From Sneathiella sp. (lineage in GTDB: Bacteria > Pseudomonadota > Alphaproteobacteria > Sneathiellales > Sneathiellaceae), in NCBI GenBank assembly GCA_002706985.1, contig PAKP01000010.1, positions 1 to 38,920 of the forward strand: a stretch of DNA of 38,920 nt, in the 5' to 3' direction. Under the pieces are notes generated by a model. The model was not told where the DNA came from. It saw nothing but the letters and a program-made list of their open reading frames with translations, and ran no database searches. Positions 16,255 through 25,551 of this stretch are shown here, piece by piece. Every line of letters starts with the position of its first letter. The first letter of the stretch is position 1. The translations under genes were made by a program, and so were the position numbers.

Positions 16255-17700
16255 TTACCTCACACTTTTGAGGCGTCCTGCGGTTGTGGCCGCGATTTTG
16301 GCCAGTTGCCGATCGACCCACCATGACTTCCGGCCTGCATCTTCCATCCGTTCCTTGCGCCGAATGGCATTCTTCACCATCATTGCACCCAGCCAGCGGA
16401 CCGGCTCAGGCGGAAAGCTGCCGAGCGGTCCTTTTGCCATAGTGGATCGGGTCCATTCGTTATCCTGTTCCAGCACCATTGCACTCAAAAACTGCCCGCC
16501 GACATAGCTCTGCCCGACGCCGTTTCCCGAATATCCCAGACCATAGACAATATCCGGATTGCTATTGAGCGCGCCAAAGAACGGCAATCCTGTTGTCGAT
16601 CTATCGGATGGGCCAGTCCAGGTTGTCGATATTTCCTTCTTGGAAAGATCCGGAAAAAACCGGTTGATTGCCTCCCGCAACTGTCCGGCATATTGGCTGG
16701 GCTGGTCAAACTTGGGGCCGACAACATTATTGAAGGAAATCATGTTCCCGCCCTTGCCCAGCATCAGGCGGCCATCCGGTGTACGCCGGTAGTAATGAAC
16801 AAATGCACGACTGTCGATCACTGCTTTGCCATCGACCAGCCCGGCCCGGTCCAGCTGCTCTCCCGCTTGTTCGGTAATCGCCATGTCAGATGACACCAGC
16901 ATTATATTTCTCTGGAAAGCCGGGAACATCGACGGCATCCAGGCATTGAGCGCCAGCACAACTTTCTTCGCCGTAATGGTGCCATTGGGGGTCTGTATCA
17001 ACGCCGGTTGATTTTCATCAAGCCTCGTTAGAGCGGTATTTTCATAGATGCGGACACCCATCTTCAGTGCCACGCGACGCAACCCCCGGACCAGCAGACC
17101 CGGTTGCAGGCTACCGCCGACAGAAGAGAAATAACCTTCGATATGCTGCCTTGATCCGGCGGCTCGCTGCACCTCGTCAACATCCCATTTATGCCATTGG
17201 TTGATCTGCTGCTCCTGCAATGCGGCAATTACTGTATCGAGAGCCCCAAGCTGCGCGGTATTGGTAGCGGTATTCAGTACGCCATCCACCCGCACTTCCG
17301 CCTCAATGCGATGGTCACGGCAGAAATCACGAATATGAAACAGTGCCTGTTCCGAGGCTGTGACCAGACGGCTGGCCTCCGCCGCACCATATGTAGCCAG
17401 TAATGTGAAATATTTTCCCGACCAGGTCAGCATACAACCGCCATTGCGCCCCGACGCCCCTGCGCCGCACAGCCCTTTGTCGATGACGACAATGTCAAGC
17501 TCCGGCTTCTGCTGTTTTAGCTGAACTGCCGTCCACAGCCCCGTGTACCCTCCTCCGACGATACAAACATCGGCCCGCGTGTCCTTTGCCAGGCTGACAG
17601 GCGTAAACGGCATCTCCTGCTGCAAGGCTTGAGCAAACCAGAACGACTGAGTATTTACATCTCGCATGGCATCATAAATATGGTTGTCCGAAATTTTCAC
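16255..17700 (-). CDS. FAD-dependent oxidoreductase, DAO family
   Basis: This 481-residue protein is a D-amino-acid-oxidase-type flavoprotein. It has the FAD Rossmann motif IVGGGYTGLWTA (about residues 47-58), GASGRNGG shortly after, and a C-terminal GLGYSGNGVGQSYVGG second FAD segment. Relatives oxidise secondary amines, amino acids, gamma-glutamylputrescine or aminophosphonates; the substrate is not clear here. The GTG start at 17700 overlaps the holC stop (GTGA), implying translational coupling; ATG at 17667 is an alternative. Its base composition looks lower in GC than holC and pepA. It is immediately followed by a detached holC gene end, so it was probably inserted at the holC 3' end. 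Confidence 0.88.
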   Translation of the reverse strand: MKISDNHIYDAMRDVNTQSFWFAQALQQEMPFTPVSLAKDTRADVCIVGGGYTGLWTAVQLKQQKPELDIVVIDKGLCGAGASGRNGGCMLTWSGKYFTLLATYGAAEASRLVTASEQALFHIRDFCRDHRIEAEVRVDGVLNTATNTAQLGALDTVIAALQEQQINQWHKWDVDEVQRAAGSRQHIEGYFSSVGGSLQPGLLVRGLRRVALKMGVRIYENTALTRLDENQPALIQTPNGTITAKKVVLALNAWMPSMFPAFQRNIMLVSSDMAITEQAGEQLDRAGLVDGKAVIDSRAFVHYYRRTPDGRLMLGKGGNMISFNNVVGPKFDQPSQYAGQLREAINRFFPDLSKKEISTTWTGPSDRSTTGLPFFGALNSNPDIVYGLGYSGNGVGQSYVGGQFLSAMVLEQDNEWTRSTMAKGPLGSFPPEPVRWLGAMMVKNAIRRKERMEDAGRKSWWVDRQLAKIAATTAGRLKSVR

Positions 17701-18149
17701 GCCTTCTTTTCCCACCCGTTTTCGGTCTGCTGGTAGTAGCTGACGGGGATGTTCCGGTCTTTGAGGGATTTCCAGCGGCCGCGGGCGGCTTTGAGGGCGG
17801 CATCGTCGTTGCCGTCGAACATATAGAGGCAGCGCTCGAAGGCCGTGGCGTCGTCGGCGGCGGCATCCTCGGTCAGGACGAGGATAGTGGCGCCGTTCGC
17901 ATTCCCCTCCGTCTCCAGCGTGAGGAAGATCGGCTGCTCCGCAGGATCGAGGGCATCCCCCGCCCGCCCGTGGGCGAGGAAGGAGGCATCACGATAGGTC
18001 CAGAGCGCCTCGTCGAGGGTCTCGATCCGCTCCTCCGTCGCTCCGCGGACCAGCACGCGAAAGCCGCGCTCCCGCACCTTTTCGAGCAGGCGGGGCAGCG
18101 CCCGCTCGATCGGTTCCGATTGCAGATGATAGAAGCTGACCTCGGTCAC
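17697..18149 (-). CDS. holC: DNA polymerase III chi subunit
   Basis: Chi links the clamp loader to single-stranded-DNA-binding protein at the replication fork. The 150-residue protein begins VSFYHLQSEPIERALPRLLEK and has LDEALWTYRDASFLAHG and LFERCLYMFDG-like segments (here AFERCLYMFDGND), as in alphaproteobacterial HolC. The start is GTG at 18149, 8 bp after the pepA stop codon; pepA-holC is a conserved pair. Its stop overlaps the GTG start of the FAD oxidoreductase. Its last 93 bp recur in diverged form at 16135-16227. Confidence 0.94.
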   Translation of the reverse strand: MTEVSFYHLQSEPIERALPRLLEKVRERGFRVLVRGATEERIETLDEALWTYRDASFLAHGRAGDALDPAEQPIFLTLETEGNANGATILVLTEDAAADDATAFERCLYMFDGNDDAALKAARGRWKSLKDRNIPVSYYQQTENGWEKKA

Positions 18150-18157
18150 GCGGGGGC

Positions 18158-19666
18158 CTATTTGCCCTCGTAATTATCGCGGATGAACTTGTCCAGCAGG
18201 CGGACGCCATAGCCGGTGCCGCCCTTCGGCGTGATCGGCTTGTCGGCCTTCGACCAGGCCATCCCGGCGATATCGAGATGCGCCCAGGGGGTGTCGTTCA
18301 CGAATTTCTGCAGGAATTCCGCCGCGACGATGGAGCCCGCGCCGCGCCCGCCGGTGCCGATATTCTGCAAATCCGCGATCGGCGATTTCGTCTGCTTGGC
18401 ATAGGCGTCCGACATCGGCAGGCGCCAGACCCCCTCGCCCACCGCCTTGCCGGCGGCGAACAGCTGCTCGGACAGCTCGTCATTATTCGAGAACAGCCCG
18501 GCATTCTCATGGCCGAGGGTGATGATGATCGCGCCGGTCAGGGTGGCGAGGTCGATCATGAATTCGGGCTTGAAGCGGTCCTGCGTGTACCAGAGCGCAT
18601 CGGCGAGCACGAGGCGGCCTTCGGCGTCGGTATTCAGGATCTCGATCGTCTGGCCGGACATGGATTTGACGATATCGCCGGGCCGCTGGGCATTGCCGTC
18701 GGGCATATTCTCGACAAGGCCGATGACGCCGACGGCGTTGACCTTCGCCTTGCGCCCCGCCAGTGCCTTCATCAGGCCGGTGACGGTGCCCGCGCCACCC
18801 ATGTCCCATTTCATTTCCTCCATGCCGGGGCCGGGTTTGAGCGAGATGCCGCCGGTATCGAAGCAGACGCCCTTGCCGACAAAGGCGAGCGGCTTGCGCC
18901 CGGCCTTCCTGGCGGTTGCGCCATTCCACTGCATGACGACGAGGCGGCTGTCGCGGCGGGAGCCCTGCCCGACACCGAGGAGCGCGCCCATGCCGAGCCG
19001 CTGCATCTTCGCCTCATCGAGGATTTCCACATGCACGCCCATGTCGGACAGCTCCAGACAGCGGGCGGCGAAGCTTTCCGGATAGAGCTCGTTCGCCGGT
19101 TCGCTGACCAGATCGCGGGTCATGAAGACGCCCTCGTTCAGCGCCTCGATATCCGCGAAGGCCTTGCGCGCCGTCGCCGAGCCCTTGCAGGAAACGGTCA
19201 TGCGGGTCAGCGTCGGTTCCGCCGCCTCGTCGAAATCGGTCTTGTATTTGCGGAACCGGTAGGAACCGAGCATCGCCCCGCCTGCCACCGCGGCGGCCGC
19301 TTCATTCGTCTTGAAGTCCTCCACGTTCAGCTCATCGAGGATGACAGTCACCGAGCGCGCGCCGGAGGCGTTCAGCCGTTTCACCAGCGAGCCGCCGAGG
19401 GTTTCCATATCCGTCATCGACAGTTTCCCGGTCTCGCCGAGGCCGAACAGGACGACGCGTGATACTTCCAGCCCGTTCGGCGCGACGATTTCCAGGAAAT
19501 CCCCTTTCTTGCCGGTGAAGCGGCTGGTCTCCAGCGCCCGGCTGAGCGCGCCCTTCGTCTTCTTGTCCACCAGCTTCGCGGTCGGCGAGAAAGTCTTGTC
19601 GGCATAAAGGGCCACCGCGAGGGAGCCGCGCTTGGGAATGGAAATTTCAGAAAATGCGAACTTCAT
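18158..19666 (-). CDS. pepA: leucyl aminopeptidase, M17 family
   Basis: Cytosolic dizinc aminopeptidase that removes N-terminal residues; in E. coli PepA also binds DNA in Xer recombination and carAB control. The C-terminal catalytic domain carries VGKGVCFDTGGISLKP (catalytic Lys and metal Asp) and the family signature NTDAEGRLVLAD, with MKWDMGGAG between them. The start is placed at ATG 19666 (502 residues) because TAGGTG lies 7 nt upstream; a GTG three codons earlier is possible. It is divergent from lptF and upstream of holC. Confidence 0.97.
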   Translation of the reverse strand: MKFAFSEISIPKRGSLAVALYADKTFSPTAKLVDKKTKGALSRALETSRFTGKKGDFLEIVAPNGLEVSRVVLFGLGETGKLSMTDMETLGGSLVKRLNASGARSVTVILDELNVEDFKTNEAAAAVAGGAMLGSYRFRKYKTDFDEAAEPTLTRMTVSCKGSATARKAFADIEALNEGVFMTRDLVSEPANELYPESFAARCLELSDMGVHVEILDEAKMQRLGMGALLGVGQGSRRDSRLVVMQWNGATARKAGRKPLAFVGKGVCFDTGGISLKPGPGMEEMKWDMGGAGTVTGLMKALAGRKAKVNAVGVIGLVENMPDGNAQRPGDIVKSMSGQTIEILNTDAEGRLVLADALWYTQDRFKPEFMIDLATLTGAIIITLGHENAGLFSNNDELSEQLFAAGKAVGEGVWRLPMSDAYAKQTKSPIADLQNIGTGGRGAGSIVAAEFLQKFVNDTPWAHLDIAGMAWSKADKPITPKGGTGYGVRLLDKFIRDNYEGK

Positions 19667-19801
19667 GGAAAACACCTATTCTAATCTTTTTCCGGGGCGG
19701 GATGAAGGATAGCAACGAATCGCCCCTGGCTATCGTCATTATTTTTCATAGCGCGTCCTTTCCTGACTGGCAACAAGCAAAACTATCGCTATACTCCCCC
19801 C

Positions 19802-20935
19802 ATGAGGAATATTAACCGTTATATTATGAGGCAGTTGGCCGTTCCGATGCTGTTCATCGCCTTCTCGCTGACGGGCGTGATCTGGCTGTCGCAGGCGCTC
19901 AAATTCGTGGAGCAGCTGATCAACGGTCTGCCGGTGACGACCTTCCTCTATCTTTCCCTGCTGCTGCTGCCGGATATCCTGCGCTACACGCTGCTGCTGG
20001 GGCTGTTCTTCGGCACTCTGTTCGCCTTCAACAAGCTCTATTCGGACAGCGAGCTGATCGTCATGTGGGCGGCGGGACTCAGCAAATCGGCGCTGGCGCG
20101 CCCGGCCATCTATCTCGCGCTGATCGTCACGCTGATCATGTATATCCTCGGCTTCATTCTGGTGCCCTTTGGCAACCGCACGGTATCGGAGATGCGGGTC
20201 GCCTGGCAGGACAGCCTCGCGGCGGTGGTCCTGCGCGAGGGGGTCTTCAACACCCTGACCAATGACGTCACCGTCTATATCCGCGAGAAAACCCCGGCGG
20301 GCGAGATGCTGGGCATCCTCGTGCATGACGAGCGGGTACCGGAAAAGCCCGTGACCTACATGGCGGAACGCGGCGCCTTCGTGAAGACCGATGAAGGGCC
20401 GCGCTTCATCATGAATGCGGGCAACCTTCAGGAGGTGTCGAAAAAGAACGCCAAGCTCAGCCTGCTCTATTTCGATCAATATGCCCTCGATATCAGCCAG
20501 TTCGAGAAGAAGAGCGGCGCCCGCTGGCTGTCGCCGGACCATCGCTATGTGTGGGAGCTGATCAACCCCGAGGATAGCGAACGGGTGCAGCAGGAAAAAC
20601 CTAAATTGCTATCGGAGCTTAATCAGCGTCTGGTGCTGCCGCTCTATGCGGTCGCCCTTGTCTTCATCGCGCTCGCCGGGGTGATGGGCGGTGAGTTCGC
20701 CCGCCGCGGACGGGGCCGCCAGATGGGTATTGCCGCGGCGGCGGGGGTTCTCGTGCTGATCGGCGGCATGGCCCTCTTCCGGGTGACAAGCCAGCCGATG
20801 CTGGTCTATCCGCTGATGTATCTGCTGCCCATTGCGGCGGGGGCCATCGGGGCCTATTTCGCCGGAGGCGGACGCCTGCGCTTCCTTGAAAACCGGCTGG
20901 ATAATGACGCCGTGGCCAGCGGGGACGCAGGATGA
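19802..20935 (+). CDS. lptF: LPS export ABC transporter permease LptF
   Basis: Inner-membrane permease of the LptB2FG complex that extracts lipopolysaccharide and passes it to the periplasmic bridge. The 377-residue protein has the YjgP/YjgQ layout: membrane helices near residues 15-35, 50-75 and 100-120, a periplasmic beta-jellyroll domain (about 125-270), then three helices at the C-terminus. It overlaps lptG by 4 bp (ATGA). A TATACT box ends only 6 bp before the ATG, so the transcript might be nearly leaderless; no SD sequence is visible. Confidence 0.95.
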   Translation: MRNINRYIMRQLAVPMLFIAFSLTGVIWLSQALKFVEQLINGLPVTTFLYLSLLLLPDILRYTLLLGLFFGTLFAFNKLYSDSELIVMWAAGLSKSALARPAIYLALIVTLIMYILGFILVPFGNRTVSEMRVAWQDSLAAVVLREGVFNTLTNDVTVYIREKTPAGEMLGILVHDERVPEKPVTYMAERGAFVKTDEGPRFIMNAGNLQEVSKKNAKLSLLYFDQYALDISQFEKKSGARWLSPDHRYVWELINPEDSERVQQEKPKLLSELNQRLVLPLYAVALVFIALAGVMGGEFARRGRGRQMGIAAAAGVLVLIGGMALFRVTSQPMLVYPLMYLLPIAAGAIGAYFAGGGRLRFLENRLDNDAVASGDAG

Positions 20936-22029
20936 TACAGGTGCCGGGTACCCTTTCGCTTTATCTGGGCAAGCAATTCCTTAAATATGTCGGGGTGATC
21001 TTCGCCATCCTGATGACCATCGTCTTCCTCGGCGATTTTATCGAGGCCTTGCGCCGCACCGCCGACCGCGACGATATCACGATCATGATCCTGCTGGAGA
21101 TGGTAACCTTGCGCATGCCGACGCTGGCGATGAAGCTGCTGCCGTTCGTGACGCTGTTCGGCGGGATGCTGACCTTCTTCCGGCTCTCGAAAACCAGCGA
21201 GCTGCCGGTGATCCGGGCGTCGGGCGTGTCGGTCTGGCAATTCCTTTTCCCCTCCCTCTTTATCGCATTCGCCATCGGCATGCTTGTGCTGACGGTCATC
21301 AACCCGATCGCGGCGGCGATGCAGGCGCAGAACGACCGGATGGAGGCGAAATATTTCGAGACCCGCTCGAACCTGCTGACCCTCTCCACCAACGATCTGT
21401 GGCTTCGGCAGGTGGATAAGGACGGGCTATCGGTCATCCATGCGCGCGGCGCCGTGAACCAGGGCATCGATCTGACCGAAGTGATCATCTTCCAGTATGA
21501 CGTGAACGATATCTTCACCGGGCGGATCGACGCATCGCAGGCGACCCTGCGGCCCGGCTTCTGGGACCTCACCAACGTTGTCATAACAGGTCCGGACAGA
21601 CCCGCCGAGCGACGCGACCGGCTGGAGTTGCCGACCTCCCTCACCATCCTGCAGATTCAGGAAAGCTTCGCCTCCCCGGCGACGCTCTCCTTCTGGGATC
21701 TGCCCGGCTTTATCGAGACGCTGGAACTCGCCGGCTTCTCCGGTGACCGGCATCGCCTTCACTGGTACAGCCTGATGGCGGGGCCGGTGCTGATGCTGGC
21801 CATGGTGCTAGTTGCGGCGACCTTCTCGCTCCGCTCCCTCCGTCAGGGGCGGACGGTGCTGCTGGTGCTGGGCGGGATTGCGACCGGCTTTGTCTTTTAT
21901 TTCATGACGGATATTATCTATGCGCTGGGGCTGTCCGGCAATCTGCCGATCATCCTGTCCGCCTGGATTCCGGCGGTGGCCATCACCCTGTTCGGCCTGG
22001 CAATGATGTTTCACCTGGAGGATGGCTAG
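20932..22029 (+). CDS. lptG: LPS export ABC transporter permease LptG
   Basis: Second permease of LptB2FG, with the same six-helix plus periplasmic-domain plan as LptF (365 residues). LYLGKQFLKYVGVIFAIL and a following FLGDFIEALRR coupling region are typical of LptG. It overlaps lptF by 4 bp and is followed 3 bp later by lptD, so LPS extraction and outer-membrane insertion components are made from one operon. Confidence 0.95.
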   Translation: MIQVPGTLSLYLGKQFLKYVGVIFAILMTIVFLGDFIEALRRTADRDDITIMILLEMVTLRMPTLAMKLLPFVTLFGGMLTFFRLSKTSELPVIRASGVSVWQFLFPSLFIAFAIGMLVLTVINPIAAAMQAQNDRMEAKYFETRSNLLTLSTNDLWLRQVDKDGLSVIHARGAVNQGIDLTEVIIFQYDVNDIFTGRIDASQATLRPGFWDLTNVVITGPDRPAERRDRLELPTSLTILQIQESFASPATLSFWDLPGFIETLELAGFSGDRHRLHWYSLMAGPVLMLAMVLVAATFSLRSLRQGRTVLLVLGGIATGFVFYFMTDIIYALGLSGNLPIILSAWIPAVAITLFGLAMMFHLEDG

Positions 22030-22032
22030 GCG

Positions 22033-24201
22033 ATGAAGAGGGCGATTTACCTGGGTCTAGGCGCCTTGCTGGCGTTGAATGCGCCGCTCGGACCCGTGCA
22101 GGCCGCCGAGGCGGAATCATCCGAGCTCGACCTCTCGAAGGAGGCGCTGCTGAGCGCCGATGAAGTCGTCTATGACAATGAGGCCCAGCGGGTGGAAGCC
22201 CGCGGCAATGTCGAGATTGTGCAGGGCGACCGGGTGCTGAAGGCCGATAAGATCATCTATGACGTGGCGGCGGACACGGTCCGGGCGGAGGGGAATATCG
22301 CCCTTCTGGAGCCGACCGGTGATGTCGTCTTCGCCGATAACATGGAGCTTGAGAATGAGCTCAAGACCGGCGCGATCCGCGACCTCAAGATCCTGTTCAC
22401 CGACAATTCCCGCCTCGCCGCCCATGACGCGATCCGTGAGGATGAGAACCGTACTGTCATGAACAAGGCTGTCTTTACAAGCTGCGAACCCTGCAAGGAA
22501 GACCCGACCCGCGCGCCGATCTGGCAGGCCAAGGCCGACAAGGTCATTCACGACCGGCAGGAAAAGACAATCACCTACCGCAACGCCTTTCTGGAGTTCT
22601 TCGGCGTTCCGGTCATCTACACGCCCTATTTCGCCCATCCCGATCCGACCGTTGACCGCCAGAGCGGCTTCCTCGCACCGAGCGTGTTCAATTCATCGAC
22701 CCTCGGCTATGGCGTGAAGGTGCCCTATTACTATGTCATCGACGAAGACAAGGACATGACCGTCACCCCGACCATCACCTCCAAGGAAGGGGTGCAGATG
22801 GCGGCGGAATACCGCCAGGCGGTGGAGAGCGGATCGTTCCAGTTTGACGGCTCCCTCACCTATGTGGACAAGGTCGATAACAATAACAATGAAACCGGCG
22901 GGCAGGAATTCCAGGGCCATATCCGCGGCGATGGCGAGTTCCGCATCGACGATGCCTGGGTCTGGGGCTACGACATCTTCCGCACCACCCATGACACCTA
23001 TCTCAAGAAATACGACATCAGCGATGCCGACACGCTGACCTCGACCGCCTATCTGCAGGGACAGCGCGGCCGGAATTTCTCGCTGCTCAGCGCCTACAGC
23101 TTTCAGGGGCTGACCGAAGAGGATGTGTCCGGCGAGACGCCGATCGTGCCGGCCTGGTGGAATTATTCCTATGTCGGGGATGCGAACTCCTATGGTGGCC
23201 GTTTCGATGCCAATGCGGATGTGCTGGCCATCTACCGGACCGACGGGCAGGACACCAACCGCCTGTCGCTGGAGGGTGGCTATCTGAACCCCTACACCAC
23301 CGCCAACGGACAGGTTATCACGCTGGATACTTCCATCCGTGGCGATCTTTACTACCCCCATGACGAACTGGCGAACCCCGCCGATCCTTCGAGCGCCACC
23401 GCCGATGACAGCTTTACCGGGCGGCTGGTCCCGTCCGTCTCAGTCAAATGGCAATATCCCTTCGTCCGCCAGTCCGGCTCCATCCGCCAGGTGGTCGAGC
23501 CGATTGCCGAGGCCGTCTGGTCCGATGTTATCGGCGACAACGGCACCCCCAATGAAGACAGCCTGAGCTTCGAGTTTGACGACACCAACCTTTTCGGCTC
23601 CAACCGCTATGCGGGCCTGGACGAGGTGGAAACCGGCGCCCGGCTGAACTATGGCCTGAATCTGAGCGCCTATGGCGCCTCCGGCGGCTATACGACGCTG
23701 CTGTTCGGCCAGAGCTATCATTTCGACAAGGACACCGGCTTTCAGGACGGCACCGGCCTTGAGGACCGCTTCTCCGATTATGTCGCCCGCCTTGAAATCC
23801 GCCCTGCCGACTATCTGCAGTTTGTCAACCGCGTCCGGCTCGACCATGACAGCCTGTTCCTCGCCCGCAACGAGATCAGCATGAAGCTGGGAACGGTGGA
23901 AAACTGGTTTGATCTGGGCTATGTCTACTTGCGGGACGATCCAAACGGGATCACCCAGGACCGGCGGGAGGAAATCTATGTCGCGGGCAAGGTCAAGCTC
24001 TCCGAATTCTGGAGCGCCTATGGCAGCTACCGGCGTAATCTCGTCAATGACGGCAATTCGATTGACGGCAGGATCGGCCTGGAATATCTGGATGAATGTT
24101 TCGGCATCGCGCTGGAGGCGAGACGGTCTTTCACCCGTGACCGCGACGTGGAGCCGGAAACCCGCTTCGGCGTCCGGATCAGGTTGCTGCCTTTCAATTA
24201 G
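22033..24201 (+). CDS. lptD: LPS assembly outer-membrane protein LptD
   Basis: Outer-membrane translocon that inserts LPS into the outer leaflet. The 722-residue protein has a signal peptide (cleavage likely after VQA near residue 24), an N-terminal LptA-like beta-jellyroll (about 40-150, with SADEVVYDNE and GNVEIVQGD), and a long C-terminal beta-barrel. N-terminal cysteines occur as CEPC (C151, C154). Only one C-terminal cysteine is seen (C689), whereas E. coli LptD has an adjacent pair used for its two interdomain disulfides. It is cotranscribed with lptFG and followed by surA, whose product chaperones LptD. Confidence 0.95.
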   Translation: MKRAIYLGLGALLALNAPLGPVQAAEAESSELDLSKEALLSADEVVYDNEAQRVEARGNVEIVQGDRVLKADKIIYDVAADTVRAEGNIALLEPTGDVVFADNMELENELKTGAIRDLKILFTDNSRLAAHDAIREDENRTVMNKAVFTSCEPCKEDPTRAPIWQAKADKVIHDRQEKTITYRNAFLEFFGVPVIYTPYFAHPDPTVDRQSGFLAPSVFNSSTLGYGVKVPYYYVIDEDKDMTVTPTITSKEGVQMAAEYRQAVESGSFQFDGSLTYVDKVDNNNNETGGQEFQGHIRGDGEFRIDDAWVWGYDIFRTTHDTYLKKYDISDADTLTSTAYLQGQRGRNFSLLSAYSFQGLTEEDVSGETPIVPAWWNYSYVGDANSYGGRFDANADVLAIYRTDGQDTNRLSLEGGYLNPYTTANGQVITLDTSIRGDLYYPHDELANPADPSSATADDSFTGRLVPSVSVKWQYPFVRQSGSIRQVVEPIAEAVWSDVIGDNGTPNEDSLSFEFDDTNLFGSNRYAGLDEVETGARLNYGLNLSAYGASGGYTTLLFGQSYHFDKDTGFQDGTGLEDRFSDYVARLEIRPADYLQFVNRVRLDHDSLFLARNEISMKLGTVENWFDLGYVYLRDDPNGITQDRREEIYVAGKVKLSEFWSAYGSYRRNLVNDGNSIDGRIGLEYLDECFGIALEARRSFTRDRDVEPETRFGVRIRLLPFN

Positions 24202-24276
24202 GCGCGCCGCGGGTTATCCTGCCGCCCGCCTGCACTATATGGCTGATGAGAGAGTAAAAACGTAAAGATTAAAACC

Positions 24277-25551
24277 ATGCTGATCTGTCGAATGTTGAAA
24301 ATGACCATGCTGGCCGGCCTTGCGGCGCTGTTTGTGCTGTCGACTGCGGCGGCGCAGGATGTCCAGAAGATTGTCGCCGTGGTCAATGACGAGGTTATTT
24401 CCGGCTATGACCTGAACCAGCGGATCAAGCTGACCATCGTTCTGTCGGGCTTTCCCAATACCGATCAGACCCGCCGACAGCTTGTCGATCCGACCCTGGC
24501 GCGGATCATCGATGACCGGCTGAAGATGCAGGAGGCCGCGCGCTACAACATCACCGTCAGCGACGAGGAAGTGTTGAACGCCATCGCCTATCTTGAGGAA
24601 GCGAACGGCATGCAGCCGGGACAGCTCGACCGGATGCTGCGCCAGAACAATATCGACATTGAAACGATGACAGCACAGGTGCGGGCCAACCTGATCTGGA
24701 ACCGCCTGATCGAGGTACGGATCATGCCGCGGATATCCATTTCCGACGAGGAGGTCGAGGCCGTCCGTCAGGCGATGGAGGCGAACAAGGGCAAGACCGA
24801 ATATCTGCTGAGCGAAATTTACCTGCCGATCGAGCCGAGCGCGCCGGAAGCACAGGTGCGCGAGAGCATTGCCAATCTCATCTCCCAGCTGCGCTCCGGC
24901 GCTTCGTTCGAGCGGGCGGCCTCTCAGTTCAGCCAGGGGGCGACGGCCGCGTCGGGCGGCTCCATCGGCTGGGTACTGGAAGAGGATGTGGAACCGGAAG
25001 TCGCCGAAGTCCTGCCCGATCTTGGCACCAACCGCATCTCCGACCCGATCCGCTCGGGCGCCGGATTCTACATCGTCACCGTGAAGGCGACGCGGAAAAT
25101 CCTGGAGAACGATCCGAATAACATCTCCCTCGACATCACCCAGATTGTCGTGCCCGAACCGGCGGAAAGTGCAGAAAGCGCCGGACCGGAGGCGCAGGAA
25201 AAGCTCGCAAACACCATCAGCAATTTCATCGACGGATGCGAGAGGCTGCCCGACATGCTGACCGAGTTCAACAGCTCGCTCAGCGGTAGAATAGGCCAGA
25301 TCCGTCTCGGCGACATGCCCGACCATATCAAGGAAATCCTCAAGGACATGGAGACCGGGGACGTCAGCACCCCCTATTTCGATGACGGGGTCTATCGCAT
25401 CTTCGTCGTCTGCGAACGTAACGATCCGCAGGCCCGCAGCAACGATCCGGAGACGATCCGCCGCGAAATCCTGCTGCGCCGGGCGGAAAACCGGGCGCGC
25501 GGCTATATGCAGGACATCCACACCGCGGCGACCGTCGAAAACCGGCTATGA
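24277..25551 (+). CDS. surA: periplasmic chaperone/peptidyl-prolyl isomerase SurA
   Basis: SurA helps outer-membrane proteins, LptD among them, cross the periplasm. The 424-residue protein has a signal peptide (hydrophobic core LAGLAALFVLS, cleavage after AAA near residue 26), a SurA N-terminal domain with VVNDEVISGYDLNQRI, one recognisable parvulin domain (about 173-272, FERAASQFSQG and GGSIGW) and a second weak one. It lies between lptD and pdxA as in many Proteobacteria and overlaps pdxA by 4 bp. The start at ATG 24277 has no good SD; ATG 24292 is also possible. Confidence 0.94.
   Translation: MLICRMLKMTMLAGLAALFVLSTAAAQDVQKIVAVVNDEVISGYDLNQRIKLTIVLSGFPNTDQTRRQLVDPTLARIIDDRLKMQEAARYNITVSDEEVLNAIAYLEEANGMQPGQLDRMLRQNNIDIETMTAQVRANLIWNRLIEVRIMPRISISDEEVEAVRQAMEANKGKTEYLLSEIYLPIEPSAPEAQVRESIANLISQLRSGASFERAASQFSQGATAASGGSIGWVLEEDVEPEVAEVLPDLGTNRISDPIRSGAGFYIVTVKATRKILENDPNNISLDITQIVVPEPAESAESAGPEAQEKLANTISNFIDGCERLPDMLTEFNSSLSGRIGQIRLGDMPDHIKEILKDMETGDVSTPYFDDGVYRIFVVCERNDPQARSNDPETIRREILLRRAENRARGYMQDIHTAATVENRL

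Noticed and set aside
16103..16324. Minus-strand frame of 73 codons over the holC remnant
   Set aside because: It reads the remnant in the wrong frame and overlaps the FAD gene end.
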